Source of the DNA: CBFIGX01 sp965662265
GTDB lineage: Bacteria; Bacteroidota; Bacteroidia; Flavobacteriales; UBA7430
Direction of reading: 5' to 3'
DNA: 64,000 nucleotides
NCBI GenBank assembly: GCA_965662265.1
Contig: CBFIGX010000005.1
Span: 1 to 64,000, forward strand
Part shown: one piece after another, positions 8,681 to 16,591 of the stretch
Position numbering within the stretch: position 1 is the first letter of the stretch
Layout of the letters: the number at the start of each line of letters is the position of its first letter
Program-made: the position numbers and the translations under genes
Notes under the pieces: generated by a model
The model's input: only the letters and a program-made list of their open reading frames with translations
The model's database searches: none
Told to the model about the DNA's origin: nothing

Positions 8681-9051
8681 AATTATTTGTTTCAAGATTA
8701 ACAATATAGTGTCTTTGATTTTTGGAGTTAATTACAAATACAAAAATAATCAAGAATACCTATAAAAACACAATGATTTTGAGTTGATTATTTATTAATC
8801 ATCAATAAAATAACAAGTGATTAATATTATTATGATATTATAAAAAACTGAGACTATTTAGCTTTTGTTGGTAATTGAAAACTTCATCTATAAATAACAA
8901 CTTTTATTCGAACAATAATTACAGAATATACCTAAATAAGTAAGTTTTTAAAAACCAAAATTCAGGAAATAATAATTGGGTGAAATATAACCTTCTCAGA
9001 AAAAAACTCAGATTAATACTCTTTGATAGGATGAAAATAGGTGCTTATCTT
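8681..9051. other. Intergenic region between hutH and the OB-fold lipoprotein gene
   Basis: These 371 bases are very AT-rich. They hold the predicted lipoprotein promoter (8742-8773) and a short inverted repeat TGATTA/TAATCA (8785-8790 and 8796-8801). I see no open reading frame with a convincing protein, no RNA gene, and no clear intrinsic terminator for hutH, although the hutH 3' end must lie here. Confidence 0.6.
8742..8773 (-). promoter_or_regulatory. Promoter of the OB-fold lipoprotein gene
   Basis: On the minus strand TTG (8771-8773) is followed after 21 bases by TATTTTTG (8742-8749), fitting TTG-N(17-23)-TAnnTTTG. It predicts a start near 8736 and a leader of about 55 bases before the ATG at 8680. 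Confidence 0.5.
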
Positions 9052-10557
9052 TTAGTAAAGAGATGTATCAATAGCTAAGTTTTTAAGAAATGAAATTGAT
9101 TTATCTATGTCGTCTTTTAAGTAACGGTCATCTTGAACAAATGCCACTTCTTGCCTATATGAAGCCAGAAACATCTGTAAAAAGGGTGATGTTTTCTCCT
9201 TTCTAAACTCAAGAGCTTGCGCAGCATTCATAAGCTCTATAGCTAAAACACGCTCCGTATTCTCTATGACTCTGAATAATTTTGTAGCTGCATTAGCACC
9301 CATACTAACATGATCTTCTTGGCCGTTTGATGAAACAATAGAATCTGCAGATGCTGGAGTACACAACATTTTTGATTGAGATACAATACTGGCAGCAGTA
9401 TATTGGGGTATCATAAATCCAGAATTCAAACCAGGATTTGCTACTAAATAAGAAGGAAGCCCTCTGAGGCCACATACCAATTGATAAATTCGTCGCTCTG
9501 AGATATTTGCTAACTCGTGAATTGCAATAGCTAAATAATCCATAGGTATGGCTATTGGCTGACCGTGGAAATTACCACCAGATATAATTTTATCAGCCTC
9601 AACAAATACATTTGGATTGTCGGTAACTGAATTGATTTCTGTCTCAATCATATCGCAAACATGCTTAATAGCTTGTTTAGATGCGCCATGAACTTGAGGT
9701 ATACACCTAAATGAATAAGGATCTTGAACGTGCTTTTTATCTCTAACTATAAGTTCAGACCCTTCTAAAAATTCTCGAATACGTGCTGCGGTCTTTATTT
9801 GACCATTATGAGGTCGTGCAAAATGGATTAAGGCATCAAAAGGCTCTATTCTACCGTCAAAAGCTTCCAAAGACAAGGTTCCAATTACATCTGCTAAATA
9901 GTCCAACTTTTGAGACTGAAGAATAGACCAAGTACCATAAGCACTCATAAACTGAGTTCCATTTAATAAGGCCAAGCCTTCTTTAGATTTTAGAGTTATT
10001 GGCTCCCAAGACATTTTCTTTAACAAGGAATTGCCAGATAGTCGATCTTCTAGATAGTCGACTTCACCCATTCCTAATAATGGCAAAGCTAGGTGTGCTA
10101 ATGGTGCCAAATCACCTGATGCACCGAGAGAACCTTGCTGATAGACTATCGGTAAAATATTATGATTAAACATATCTACCAACCTTTGAACGGTAATGAG
10201 CTGAACCCCTGAATGGCCATAAGAAAGAGACTGAATTTTTAAAAGTAACATTAACTTTACAATCTCGCTAGGGACTTCTTCTCCTGTACCGCAAGCATGA
10301 GACATTACTAAATTGGCTTGTAACTGACTTAAGTCTTTATCAGATATACTGTGATTACACAAAGAACCAAAACCTGTGTTTACGCCATAAATAGGTGCTA
10401 CTGTTCGAGCAACCTTGTCATCTAAATAACTTCTACATTTTTCAATTGCAGAGCAGACTTCCTCAGAGAGTTCAATTTTCTTTCCTTGAGCTATGATATC
10501 ATGTATATCATCAAAACTTAAGGGCGCTTTACTAATACTATGCATCGTGGTATCCAT
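9052..10557 (-). CDS. hutH: Histidine ammonia-lyase
   Basis: The enzyme removes ammonia from L-histidine to give urocanate, the first step of histidine degradation. The 501-residue protein has the aromatic ammonia-lyase core with the ASGD motif (146-149) whose Ala-Ser-Gly cyclises to the MIO cofactor, the catalytic Tyr57 loop (YGVNTGFG) and NLVMSHACG (82-90). The Ser-His pair in that last segment is the histidine-type selectivity signature rather than the tyrosine or phenylalanine type. Its ATG shares one base with the hisS stop (TAATG), so the two genes are translationally coupled. No hutU, hutI or hutG is present in the window. Catabolic use of histidine is the default reading. Confidence 0.93.
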   Translation of the reverse strand: MDTTMHSISKAPLSFDDIHDIIAQGKKIELSEEVCSAIEKCRSYLDDKVARTVAPIYGVNTGFGSLCNHSISDKDLSQLQANLVMSHACGTGEEVPSEIVKLMLLLKIQSLSYGHSGVQLITVQRLVDMFNHNILPIVYQQGSLGASGDLAPLAHLALPLLGMGEVDYLEDRLSGNSLLKKMSWEPITLKSKEGLALLNGTQFMSAYGTWSILQSQKLDYLADVIGTLSLEAFDGRIEPFDALIHFARPHNGQIKTAARIREFLEGSELIVRDKKHVQDPYSFRCIPQVHGASKQAIKHVCDMIETEINSVTDNPNVFVEADKIISGGNFHGQPIAIPMDYLAIAIHELANISERRIYQLVCGLRGLPSYLVANPGLNSGFMIPQYTAASIVSQSKMLCTPASADSIVSSNGQEDHVSMGANAATKLFRVIENTERVLAIELMNAAQALEFRKEKTSPFLQMFLASYRQEVAFVQDDRYLKDDIDKSISFLKNLAIDTSLY

Positions 10558-11918
10558 TAGGCATTTAATTTAGTAATCAATTCGTTTAGCGTTATCAACT
10601 CTTGATTTCCTTGCGTCATATTTTTCACGGTCAACTTACCACTCTTGATTTCGTCCTCCCCCACTAGTATTACAAAAGGAATTCCTTTTTTATCGGCATA
10701 ATTCATTTGCTTTTTCATTTTGGCTGCATCCGGATACAATTCTGCATTAACCCCAGCATTACGTAGAGCTGTTAAACAATTAAGACAATAGTCGGCTTCT
10801 TCGGCACCAAAATTTACGAAAAGTACTTGTGTACAGTCAGCTTCTAAACTAGGAAACAAGTTTAGTTCTTCCATCACTAAATAAATACGATCTAAGCCAA
10901 ACGAAATTCCTATTCCAGGAGTATCTTTTAAGCCGAAAATGCTAGTCAGGTCATCGTATCGACCACCCCCACCTATAGAACCCATTTGAACTCCTTTAGC
11001 CTCTACTTCAAAAATAGAACCTGTGTAATAGTTTAGTCCACGAGCCAGCGTCAAATCAAAATCTAAGGTAGACAGCTGCAAGCCCAAATTAGTGACCTTA
11101 GAAATGACAAAGTCTAGTTCTTCAATTCCTTCAAGACCAATTGTAGAAGTAGCCAACACATTGCGCATGGTGTTTAATTTTTCGGAAGTATTACCATGCA
11201 TAGTTAGTATAGGGTTTAGCTTCTGAATAGCTTTTTCAGACACTCCCTTGGTTCTCATTTCATCTTTTACCTTTTCAATCCCTATTTTATCTAGCTTGTC
11301 TAAAGCCACAGTAATATCTATAATTTGATCTTCGGCACCTATTACTTGAGCAATACCGCTTAATACTTTTCTATTGTTTAGTTTAATGACAGCTTCCAAA
11401 TTTAAAGCAGAAAATACCGTATCATATAGCTGAACAAGCTCTATCTCTTGAAGCAAAGACTTTGAGCCTACCACATCGGCATCGCACTGGTAAAACTCTC
11501 TAAATCGTCCTTTTTGAGGCCGATCGGCCCGCCATACTGGCTGCATTTGATACCGTTTAAAAGGGAAACTAATCTCGTTTTGATGCTGTACTACATAACG
11601 CGCAAAAGGCACAGTCAAATCATATCGCAAAGCTTTCTCGCTTATTTTAGCTGTCATTTTTTTTGCTTCAAAATCAGAGTCTCTATCTACCTTTTTTAGG
11701 TAATCACCAGAATTTAAAATTTTAAATATTAATCGATCGCCTTCTTCGCCGTACTTCCCCATTAAGGTGGATAAGTTTTCCATAGAAGGGGTTTCTATAG
11801 GTAAATATCCGAACCTTTGAAAAGCATTTTTGATCACACGTATCAAGTAGTTACGCCTTAACATGGTTGTGGGCGAAAAATCGCGTGTTCCTTTAGGTAT
11901 AGAAGGTTTCTGTGCCAT
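10557..11918 (-). CDS. hisS: Histidyl-tRNA synthetase
   Basis: This cytosolic class II synthetase charges tRNA-His. The 453 residues include the N-terminal KGTRDFSP, motif 2 (MQPVWRADRPQKGRFREFYQ, about 125-144), the histidine-A signature LARGLNYYTG and motif 3 (GIGISFGLDRIYL), then the alpha/beta anticodon-binding domain (about 360-450). The length is slightly above the E. coli enzyme, as in other Bacteroidota. A full consensus promoter lies at 11958-11988, overlapping the end of pyrD. The coupling of hisS to hutH places histidine charging and histidine breakdown in one transcript. Confidence 0.96.
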   Translation of the reverse strand: MAQKPSIPKGTRDFSPTTMLRRNYLIRVIKNAFQRFGYLPIETPSMENLSTLMGKYGEEGDRLIFKILNSGDYLKKVDRDSDFEAKKMTAKISEKALRYDLTVPFARYVVQHQNEISFPFKRYQMQPVWRADRPQKGRFREFYQCDADVVGSKSLLQEIELVQLYDTVFSALNLEAVIKLNNRKVLSGIAQVIGAEDQIIDITVALDKLDKIGIEKVKDEMRTKGVSEKAIQKLNPILTMHGNTSEKLNTMRNVLATSTIGLEGIEELDFVISKVTNLGLQLSTLDFDLTLARGLNYYTGSIFEVEAKGVQMGSIGGGGRYDDLTSIFGLKDTPGIGISFGLDRIYLVMEELNLFPSLEADCTQVLFVNFGAEEADYCLNCLTALRNAGVNAELYPDAAKMKKQMNYADKKGIPFVILVGEDEIKSGKLTVKNMTQGNQELITLNELITKLNA

Positions 11919-11957
11919 TTTTATTTTTTTTTACAAAAGTCATTTATTAGGTACACT

Positions 11958-11988
11958 CAAAGGTAAAGGCCTCTGGGTAGGTTTACAA
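11958..11988 (-). promoter_or_regulatory. Promoter of hisS-hutH
   Basis: On the minus strand TTG (11986-11988) is followed after 20 bases by TACCTTTG (11958-11965), a strong match to TTG-N(17-23)-TAnnTTTG. The upstream half overlaps the last codons of pyrD. The predicted start is near 11951, giving a leader of about 33 bases. There is no T-box or obvious attenuator in that short leader. Confidence 0.56.
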
Positions 11989-13020
11989 ACCTGCTCGAAG
12001 TATTCCTTTACATATTTTTTTAATCATTGCGGGGCCTTCATAAACAAAACCTGTGTAAACTTGTACTAGGCTTGCTCCAGCCTTGATCTTTTCTATGGCA
12101 TCTTCTGCCGTATAAATTCCTCCTACGCCAATAATAGGAAAGGCTCCGTTAGATTTTTCATGTAAGTAAGCAATTACCTCGGTAGACTTCTTTCGAACAG
12201 GTTTTCCGCTTAGGCCTCCTGCCCCTATTGCTTTTACCCTTTCTTCAGAGGTTGCTAAAGAGGATCTATCTATGGTGGTGTTGGTGGCAATCACTCCTTC
12301 TATATTTACATCTGCTACAATGGCAATAATATCATCCAATTGCGAATGCGTTAGGTCGGGTGCAATTTTTAATAAAATGGGTTTGTGCTTTGGTTTGGCC
12401 CTCATTTCATCTTTCAACATTTTTAGCAAAGCCGTAAGCGGTTCTTTGTCTTGCAAAGCCCTCAAATTTGGAGTGTTTGGAGAACTTACATTAACCACAA
12501 AATAATCTACAAACGAATATAGCGCATGAAAGGCTTTGTAATAATCATCATTGGCCTCTGCATTAGGTGTGATTTTGTTTTTTCCAATATTTCCACCAAT
12601 AAGGACTTTGGTTTTTCTTTTCTTTAAGCGTTTTATAGCCGCCTCTACCCCTTCGTTATTAAAGCCCATCCTGTTAATGAGAGCTGTATCTTGAGGTAAT
12701 CTAAACAGGCGTGGTTTAGAATTTCCATCTTGCCTTTTGGGAGTTAGCGTTCCTATTTCTATGAATCCGAATCCTATATTGGCCAACTCATCAAACAGCT
12801 TGGCATCTTTATCAAAGCCTGCTGCAATACCAATAGGATTGTCAAAATCTAAACCAAATACGGTTCTCCTTAGGTCGGGGTGATTCAAGCGATAGGTTGA
12901 TCGCATAAGCCATGCGCCGCCTGGAATTTTATGCAACACCTTAACCAGGTTGAACACAAAATGATGAATCATTTCAGGATCGAAGCAGAATAAAAATGGG
13001 CGTATAAGCAGTTTGTACAT
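11983..13020 (-). CDS. pyrD: Dihydroorotate dehydrogenase (quinone), class 2
   Basis: This membrane-associated flavoenzyme oxidises dihydroorotate to orotate in pyrimidine synthesis, passing electrons to quinone. The 345-residue protein has the N-terminal amphipathic extension specific to class 2 (MYKLLIRPFLFCFDPEMIHH). The FMN barrel follows, with NPIGIAAGFDKDA (81-93), FIEIGTLTP, NRMGFNNEG, the NVSSPNTPNLR loop carrying the catalytic Ser, LLKIAPDL, IATNTT, GAGGLSG and IGVGGIYTAEDA. The ATG at 13020 gives the complete N-terminal helix region. It lies 64 bases upstream of hisS on the same strand. Class 1 enzymes lack this N-terminus and use Cys, so class 2 is secure. Confidence 0.95.
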   Translation of the reverse strand: MYKLLIRPFLFCFDPEMIHHFVFNLVKVLHKIPGGAWLMRSTYRLNHPDLRRTVFGLDFDNPIGIAAGFDKDAKLFDELANIGFGFIEIGTLTPKRQDGNSKPRLFRLPQDTALINRMGFNNEGVEAAIKRLKKRKTKVLIGGNIGKNKITPNAEANDDYYKAFHALYSFVDYFVVNVSSPNTPNLRALQDKEPLTALLKMLKDEMRAKPKHKPILLKIAPDLTHSQLDDIIAIVADVNIEGVIATNTTIDRSSLATSEERVKAIGAGGLSGKPVRKKSTEVIAYLHEKSNGAFPIIGVGGIYTAEDAIEKIKAGASLVQVYTGFVYEGPAMIKKICKGILRAGL

Positions 13021-13225
13021 TACCGTTGATTTAGAATAAGGTAAAAATACATAGAATCTTCAATAAATAAGCAGGAGAAGTGAAATTGTCCTCATCATTA
13101 TTTTCTTCTTTCTTAGAGAGGCAATTCTACAGTTCAGTATAGGCGCATTTAACAAGAAAACATCTTTTATACATTTGAGGAATTTCTGTCTCCTATTTTT
13201 GATTGCACCAGGAGCTTGGTTCCAG

Positions 13226-13255
13226 AAAAAAAAAGCCTCACATGAAGTGAGGCTT
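13226..13255 (-). terminator. Intrinsic terminator after the DUF4249 gene
   Basis: On the minus strand a 9-bp stem (AAGCCTCAC/GTGAGGCTT, 13233-13255) with a 5-base loop is followed by a run of nine T including the stem edge (A-run 13226-13234 on the plus strand). It lies about 20 bases past the stop codon of the lipoprotein gene at 13277. Confidence 0.85.
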
Positions 13256-13276
13256 GAAGAAAAAGGAATAAAAATA

Positions 13277-14125
13277 TTATTCTGTAATGACAAATTCTTG
13301 GTAAGATTGATATCTAACCATAAAATTTCCATGAGCATTTTCGAAGTTATCATTTTGAGAGATAACGTTTCCATGTAATTCAAATGGTGGCGCTGCACCT
13401 ATCCCACTAGACTCTGTGAGTAATGTATATAAGTTAAAATAGTAATAATAAGCATTCTCACTAATAGTAGATAAGGTTACGAAAACCGAATCAGATAGTG
13501 TAAGTGGCTCATCGTTAATGGTAAAGTTTAAGGACATACCGTTGATAAATTCATCTGTAAAAATACTAGATCTTTTAGTTCCTGGGGTAAGCTCAAAACT
13601 CACTGTATCTTGAACCACGGCTTCGATATGATAAAAATGTCCTTTCTGAGGTGGCTCCTGTGCCATAATATTCACAAAATACCCAGCTTCATTTTCTGGG
13701 AATGATACGTCATAATAACTGTAAATAGAATCTATTTCAGGAACATCTAGTGCAAAATCTTTGGCCATCCATTCACCTTCTACTCCATTAATAGTGGCCA
13801 TAATACGTATATCCACCGTATCTAATGTGTTTTTAGGAATGCCAAATGCCGAGTAATATCCTACGGAATCTATAGATTCTTCAAGAATATAAGAGCCGTT
13901 TACTACAATCGTGGCTCCAGTTACAGGAGGGTTGTTTTCATTGCTAAAATAGGGTGCCGACTTGGTTAAATATACATGTGCATGTCCAGTATCTGAGGTG
14001 TCAGAAAAGTCTAAATAAGCTTCAGATATAAGTGTAACATCGTTACTATCTAAGCTAACGTCAATAACGGTTTCACATGAACTCATTGCCACAAAAATGG
14101 CTAATAATATGCTATAGTTTCTCAT
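13277..14125 (-). CDS. DUF4249-family lipoprotein
   Basis: This 282-residue lipoprotein precursor has lipobox VAMSSC (Cys17) followed directly by ETVIDVSLD, the usual opening of DUF4249 proteins. The rest is beta-rich with Ig-like strands (HVYLTKSAPYF, ATIVVNGSYIL, DTVDIRIMATINGVEGEW). Family members are typically encoded beside a TonB-dependent receptor, and here the receptor stop is two bases upstream. Its role is probably as a surface or periplasmic partner of that receptor in uptake of an unknown substrate (inference). The transcript ends at the hairpin at 13226-13255. Confidence 0.83.
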   Translation of the reverse strand: MRNYSILLAIFVAMSSCETVIDVSLDSNDVTLISEAYLDFSDTSDTGHAHVYLTKSAPYFSNENNPPVTGATIVVNGSYILEESIDSVGYYSAFGIPKNTLDTVDIRIMATINGVEGEWMAKDFALDVPEIDSIYSYYDVSFPENEAGYFVNIMAQEPPQKGHFYHIEAVVQDTVSFELTPGTKRSSIFTDEFINGMSLNFTINDEPLTLSDSVFVTLSTISENAYYYYFNLYTLLTESSGIGAAPPFELHGNVISQNDNFENAHGNFMVRYQSYQEFVITE

Positions 14126-14127
14126 CG

Positions 14128-16500
14128 TTAAAACTTTAAATTATAAGTAACACTTGGCAATATTGGGAATATAGATAGTTTTACCGCTTCAGTTTGCCCG
14201 TCTATATCTTCGCTTTCTCTAAAGAATACAGAAGAGGCATTTTTTCTATTGTATACATTATAGATGCTAAATACCCACTCTCTATTTTGATTTCCTAAAG
14301 GCCTATATGTTGCTGCAACATCTAACCTGTGATAGCTTGGCAGGCGCTCTTGATTTCGCTCACCTGTATAGTGGGGCACGACAATGTCTTCATACTCAAA
14401 TTTGGCTACTGGGTAGTTGGTGGGAATACCAGTAGCGTAAACAAGGCTGGAGGAGAAAGACCATTTTGAATTGTGCTTATAAAAAGCAACGAGAGAAAGG
14501 TCGTGGGTTTTATCTTGTGGGTTTGGATACCAAGTACCATTATTAATTCCTGGATCATCTGGACCATATCCAGGCACTAAGCTTTCAGTTTTGGATAAAG
14601 TATAGGCAAGCCATCCGGTAAATTTACCTACATTTTTTTCTATCATAAGTTCTAAACCGTAAGCTCTACCTTCACCGTATAGTATTTCTGTTTCTAAATT
14701 GTTATTAAACTCAAGGTCTGCACCGTCTACATAGTCTAGTGTGTTTATTAACTTTTTGTAATAGATTTCTGTAGAAAAATCCCATTGCTGGTTACTTGAA
14801 GTTTTAAAATAACCCAATGCAACTTGTTGGCTGTTTAGAGGTTTAATATAGGGACCTGAAGGCGCCCAAATGTCTAAAGGCGTTGGTGAGCTAGCATTGG
14901 TAATTAAATGCATGTATTGATTGATATTTTGAAACGATGCTTTTACTGACGACAACTCGTCGATTTGATACTTAATGGAAAAACGCGGCTCTAACTTATT
15001 AAACCTAGAAATAACATCACCAGAACCATAGGTTTCTATATTTGTAGAATCTCCATTGATATATTGATTTTGTAGATCGTTATAGTTAATAGGAGCCTCA
15101 TTATAAAGGGTAATGGTATCTGCCCCTACACGGAAGAAAGAGGATAAACGCAATCCAGCTTTTACAAGAATACGTTCGCTAATTGCCCATTCGTCTTGTG
15201 CATAAATACCTGTTTCGTAGGCAAATTTATCACGCATTTGAAAGTTTCTTACCGCAGAAGTTTCTGAAGCTGGGATAATTTCTCCAGGCATAAAATGGTA
15301 CTCATTAGCAGCAATACCAAATTTAAACTTATGCTGATTGTTGGCAAAATAAGATAGGTCATATTTAAATTGATTGGATTTGATATGTGACACCCAATCA
15401 AATTCAAAACCATCTGGTAAAATACTTATTTCGTAGTCATAGTCATTATAGTTCAATGACATATTAGATACCAATCGGTCGGAGAACAAGTGTAACCATC
15501 TTAAACTCATTGTAGTATTTCCCCATGAAGAAGCAAAGCGATTACCAAACTTAAAAGCATCTCTACCCATGTATGAGGAAAGGAATAGGCGGTCTTTATG
15601 GCCTAACCAGGTATTTATTTTCATGTTGAGGTCAAAGAAATAAAGTTTGTTGTCTTTAATAGCGGGATCATCAGACAACACTAAAAATAAATCGCCGTAG
15701 GAGCGCCTTCCAGCCAACATAAAAGAGCTCCTATCTGACCATAAAGGTCCTTCTAAAAGCAATCTACTAGAAATTAAACCGATCCCAGCTGATCCGGCAA
15801 ACTTATTGGCGTTACCTTCCTTTTGCCTTACATCAAGTACTGAAGATACACGAGAGCCATACTCAGCAGGTATCCCGCCTTTGTATAGTTTCATGTCTTT
15901 TATAGCATCAGAATTAAATACAGAAAAGAAGCCAAATAAATGAGATGCATTATATAAAGTCATTTCATCTAATAATACTAAGTTTTCATCTGCAGAGCCA
16001 CCTCTTACATTAAAACCATTAGCGCCTTCTCCAACATTAGTTACGCCAGGTAACAACTGAATACTTTTTATAATATCTACCTCTCCCAACACAGCAGGAA
16101 GCTCTTTTATAGCTTTCGTTTCCAGTCTGTTTACACTCATTTCTATGGATCTAACCTTTTGCAAGGCTTCGTCTTCCAGTATAATCTCTGACAGTTGTTC
16201 GGTAAAAACAGTTAGCAAAATATCTTTTCTAAGGCTTTTGTCTACTTTTACTTGAATGACTTGATCTTCATAACCAATAAAACTATACCTAATAGTATAG
16301 TTTCCTGTAGGCAGCGTCATGGAATAAAAGCCATAAGGATTGGTTGTGACACCAATAGAGAGTTCTTCGCAAACTATGTTTGCGCCAATTAAGTCTTCTG
16401 AAGATGCTGCATCTTTTATAAAACCACTTAAAACAAGTTTATCCTGTGCCATTAGGGTTGTTGACAATACAAGCAACAATATCAGTATCCTTTTAATCAT
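14128..16500 (-). CDS. TonB-dependent receptor with carboxypeptidase-like N-domain
   Basis: This 790-residue outer-membrane protein has a signal peptide (to about 18, TTLMAQ) and a carboxypeptidase regulatory-like domain (about 22-105, with GANIVCEELSIGVTTNPYGFYSM). The plug domain follows (about 115-235: LLPGVTNVGEGANGFNVRGG, LLDEMTLYNASHLFGFFS, GGIPAEYGSRVSSVLDV), then a beta-barrel ending in YNLKF with a terminal Phe typical of Bam substrates. The substrate is unknown. It is followed after two bases by the DUF4249 lipoprotein. A possible -7 element (TATATTTG, 16530-16537) lies 30 bases before the ATG. Its plug is clearly similar to that of the receptor at 27698, so the two are paralogues. 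Confidence 0.9.
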   Translation of the reverse strand: MIKRILILLLVLSTTLMAQDKLVLSGFIKDAASSEDLIGANIVCEELSIGVTTNPYGFYSMTLPTGNYTIRYSFIGYEDQVIQVKVDKSLRKDILLTVFTEQLSEIILEDEALQKVRSIEMSVNRLETKAIKELPAVLGEVDIIKSIQLLPGVTNVGEGANGFNVRGGSADENLVLLDEMTLYNASHLFGFFSVFNSDAIKDMKLYKGGIPAEYGSRVSSVLDVRQKEGNANKFAGSAGIGLISSRLLLEGPLWSDRSSFMLAGRRSYGDLFLVLSDDPAIKDNKLYFFDLNMKINTWLGHKDRLFLSSYMGRDAFKFGNRFASSWGNTTMSLRWLHLFSDRLVSNMSLNYNDYDYEISILPDGFEFDWVSHIKSNQFKYDLSYFANNQHKFKFGIAANEYHFMPGEIIPASETSAVRNFQMRDKFAYETGIYAQDEWAISERILVKAGLRLSSFFRVGADTITLYNEAPINYNDLQNQYINGDSTNIETYGSGDVISRFNKLEPRFSIKYQIDELSSVKASFQNINQYMHLITNASSPTPLDIWAPSGPYIKPLNSQQVALGYFKTSSNQQWDFSTEIYYKKLINTLDYVDGADLEFNNNLETEILYGEGRAYGLELMIEKNVGKFTGWLAYTLSKTESLVPGYGPDDPGINNGTWYPNPQDKTHDLSLVAFYKHNSKWSFSSSLVYATGIPTNYPVAKFEYEDIVVPHYTGERNQERLPSYHRLDVAATYRPLGNQNREWVFSIYNVYNRKNASSVFFRESEDIDGQTEAVKLSIFPILPSVTYNLKF

Positions 16501-16591
16501 AGTCTATGGTTATAAAAAATAAATCGATTCAAATATATAAAAAACTACCTATGTTGTTAGTGTAATAAGTAGAGTTTGCAAATTGTCCTTA

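Noticed and set aside
9001..9051. Terminator of hutH from CTCAGAAAAAAACTCAG
   Set aside because: The two CTCAG copies are direct, not inverted, so they do not form a hairpin.
11919..11957. T-box or histidine attenuator before hisS
   Set aside because: The predicted leader is only about 33 bases and has no T-box sequence or terminator structure.
11863..12069. Plus-strand open frame over hisS and pyrD ends
   Set aside because: It is antisense to two well-supported genes, and its translation has no protein-like features.
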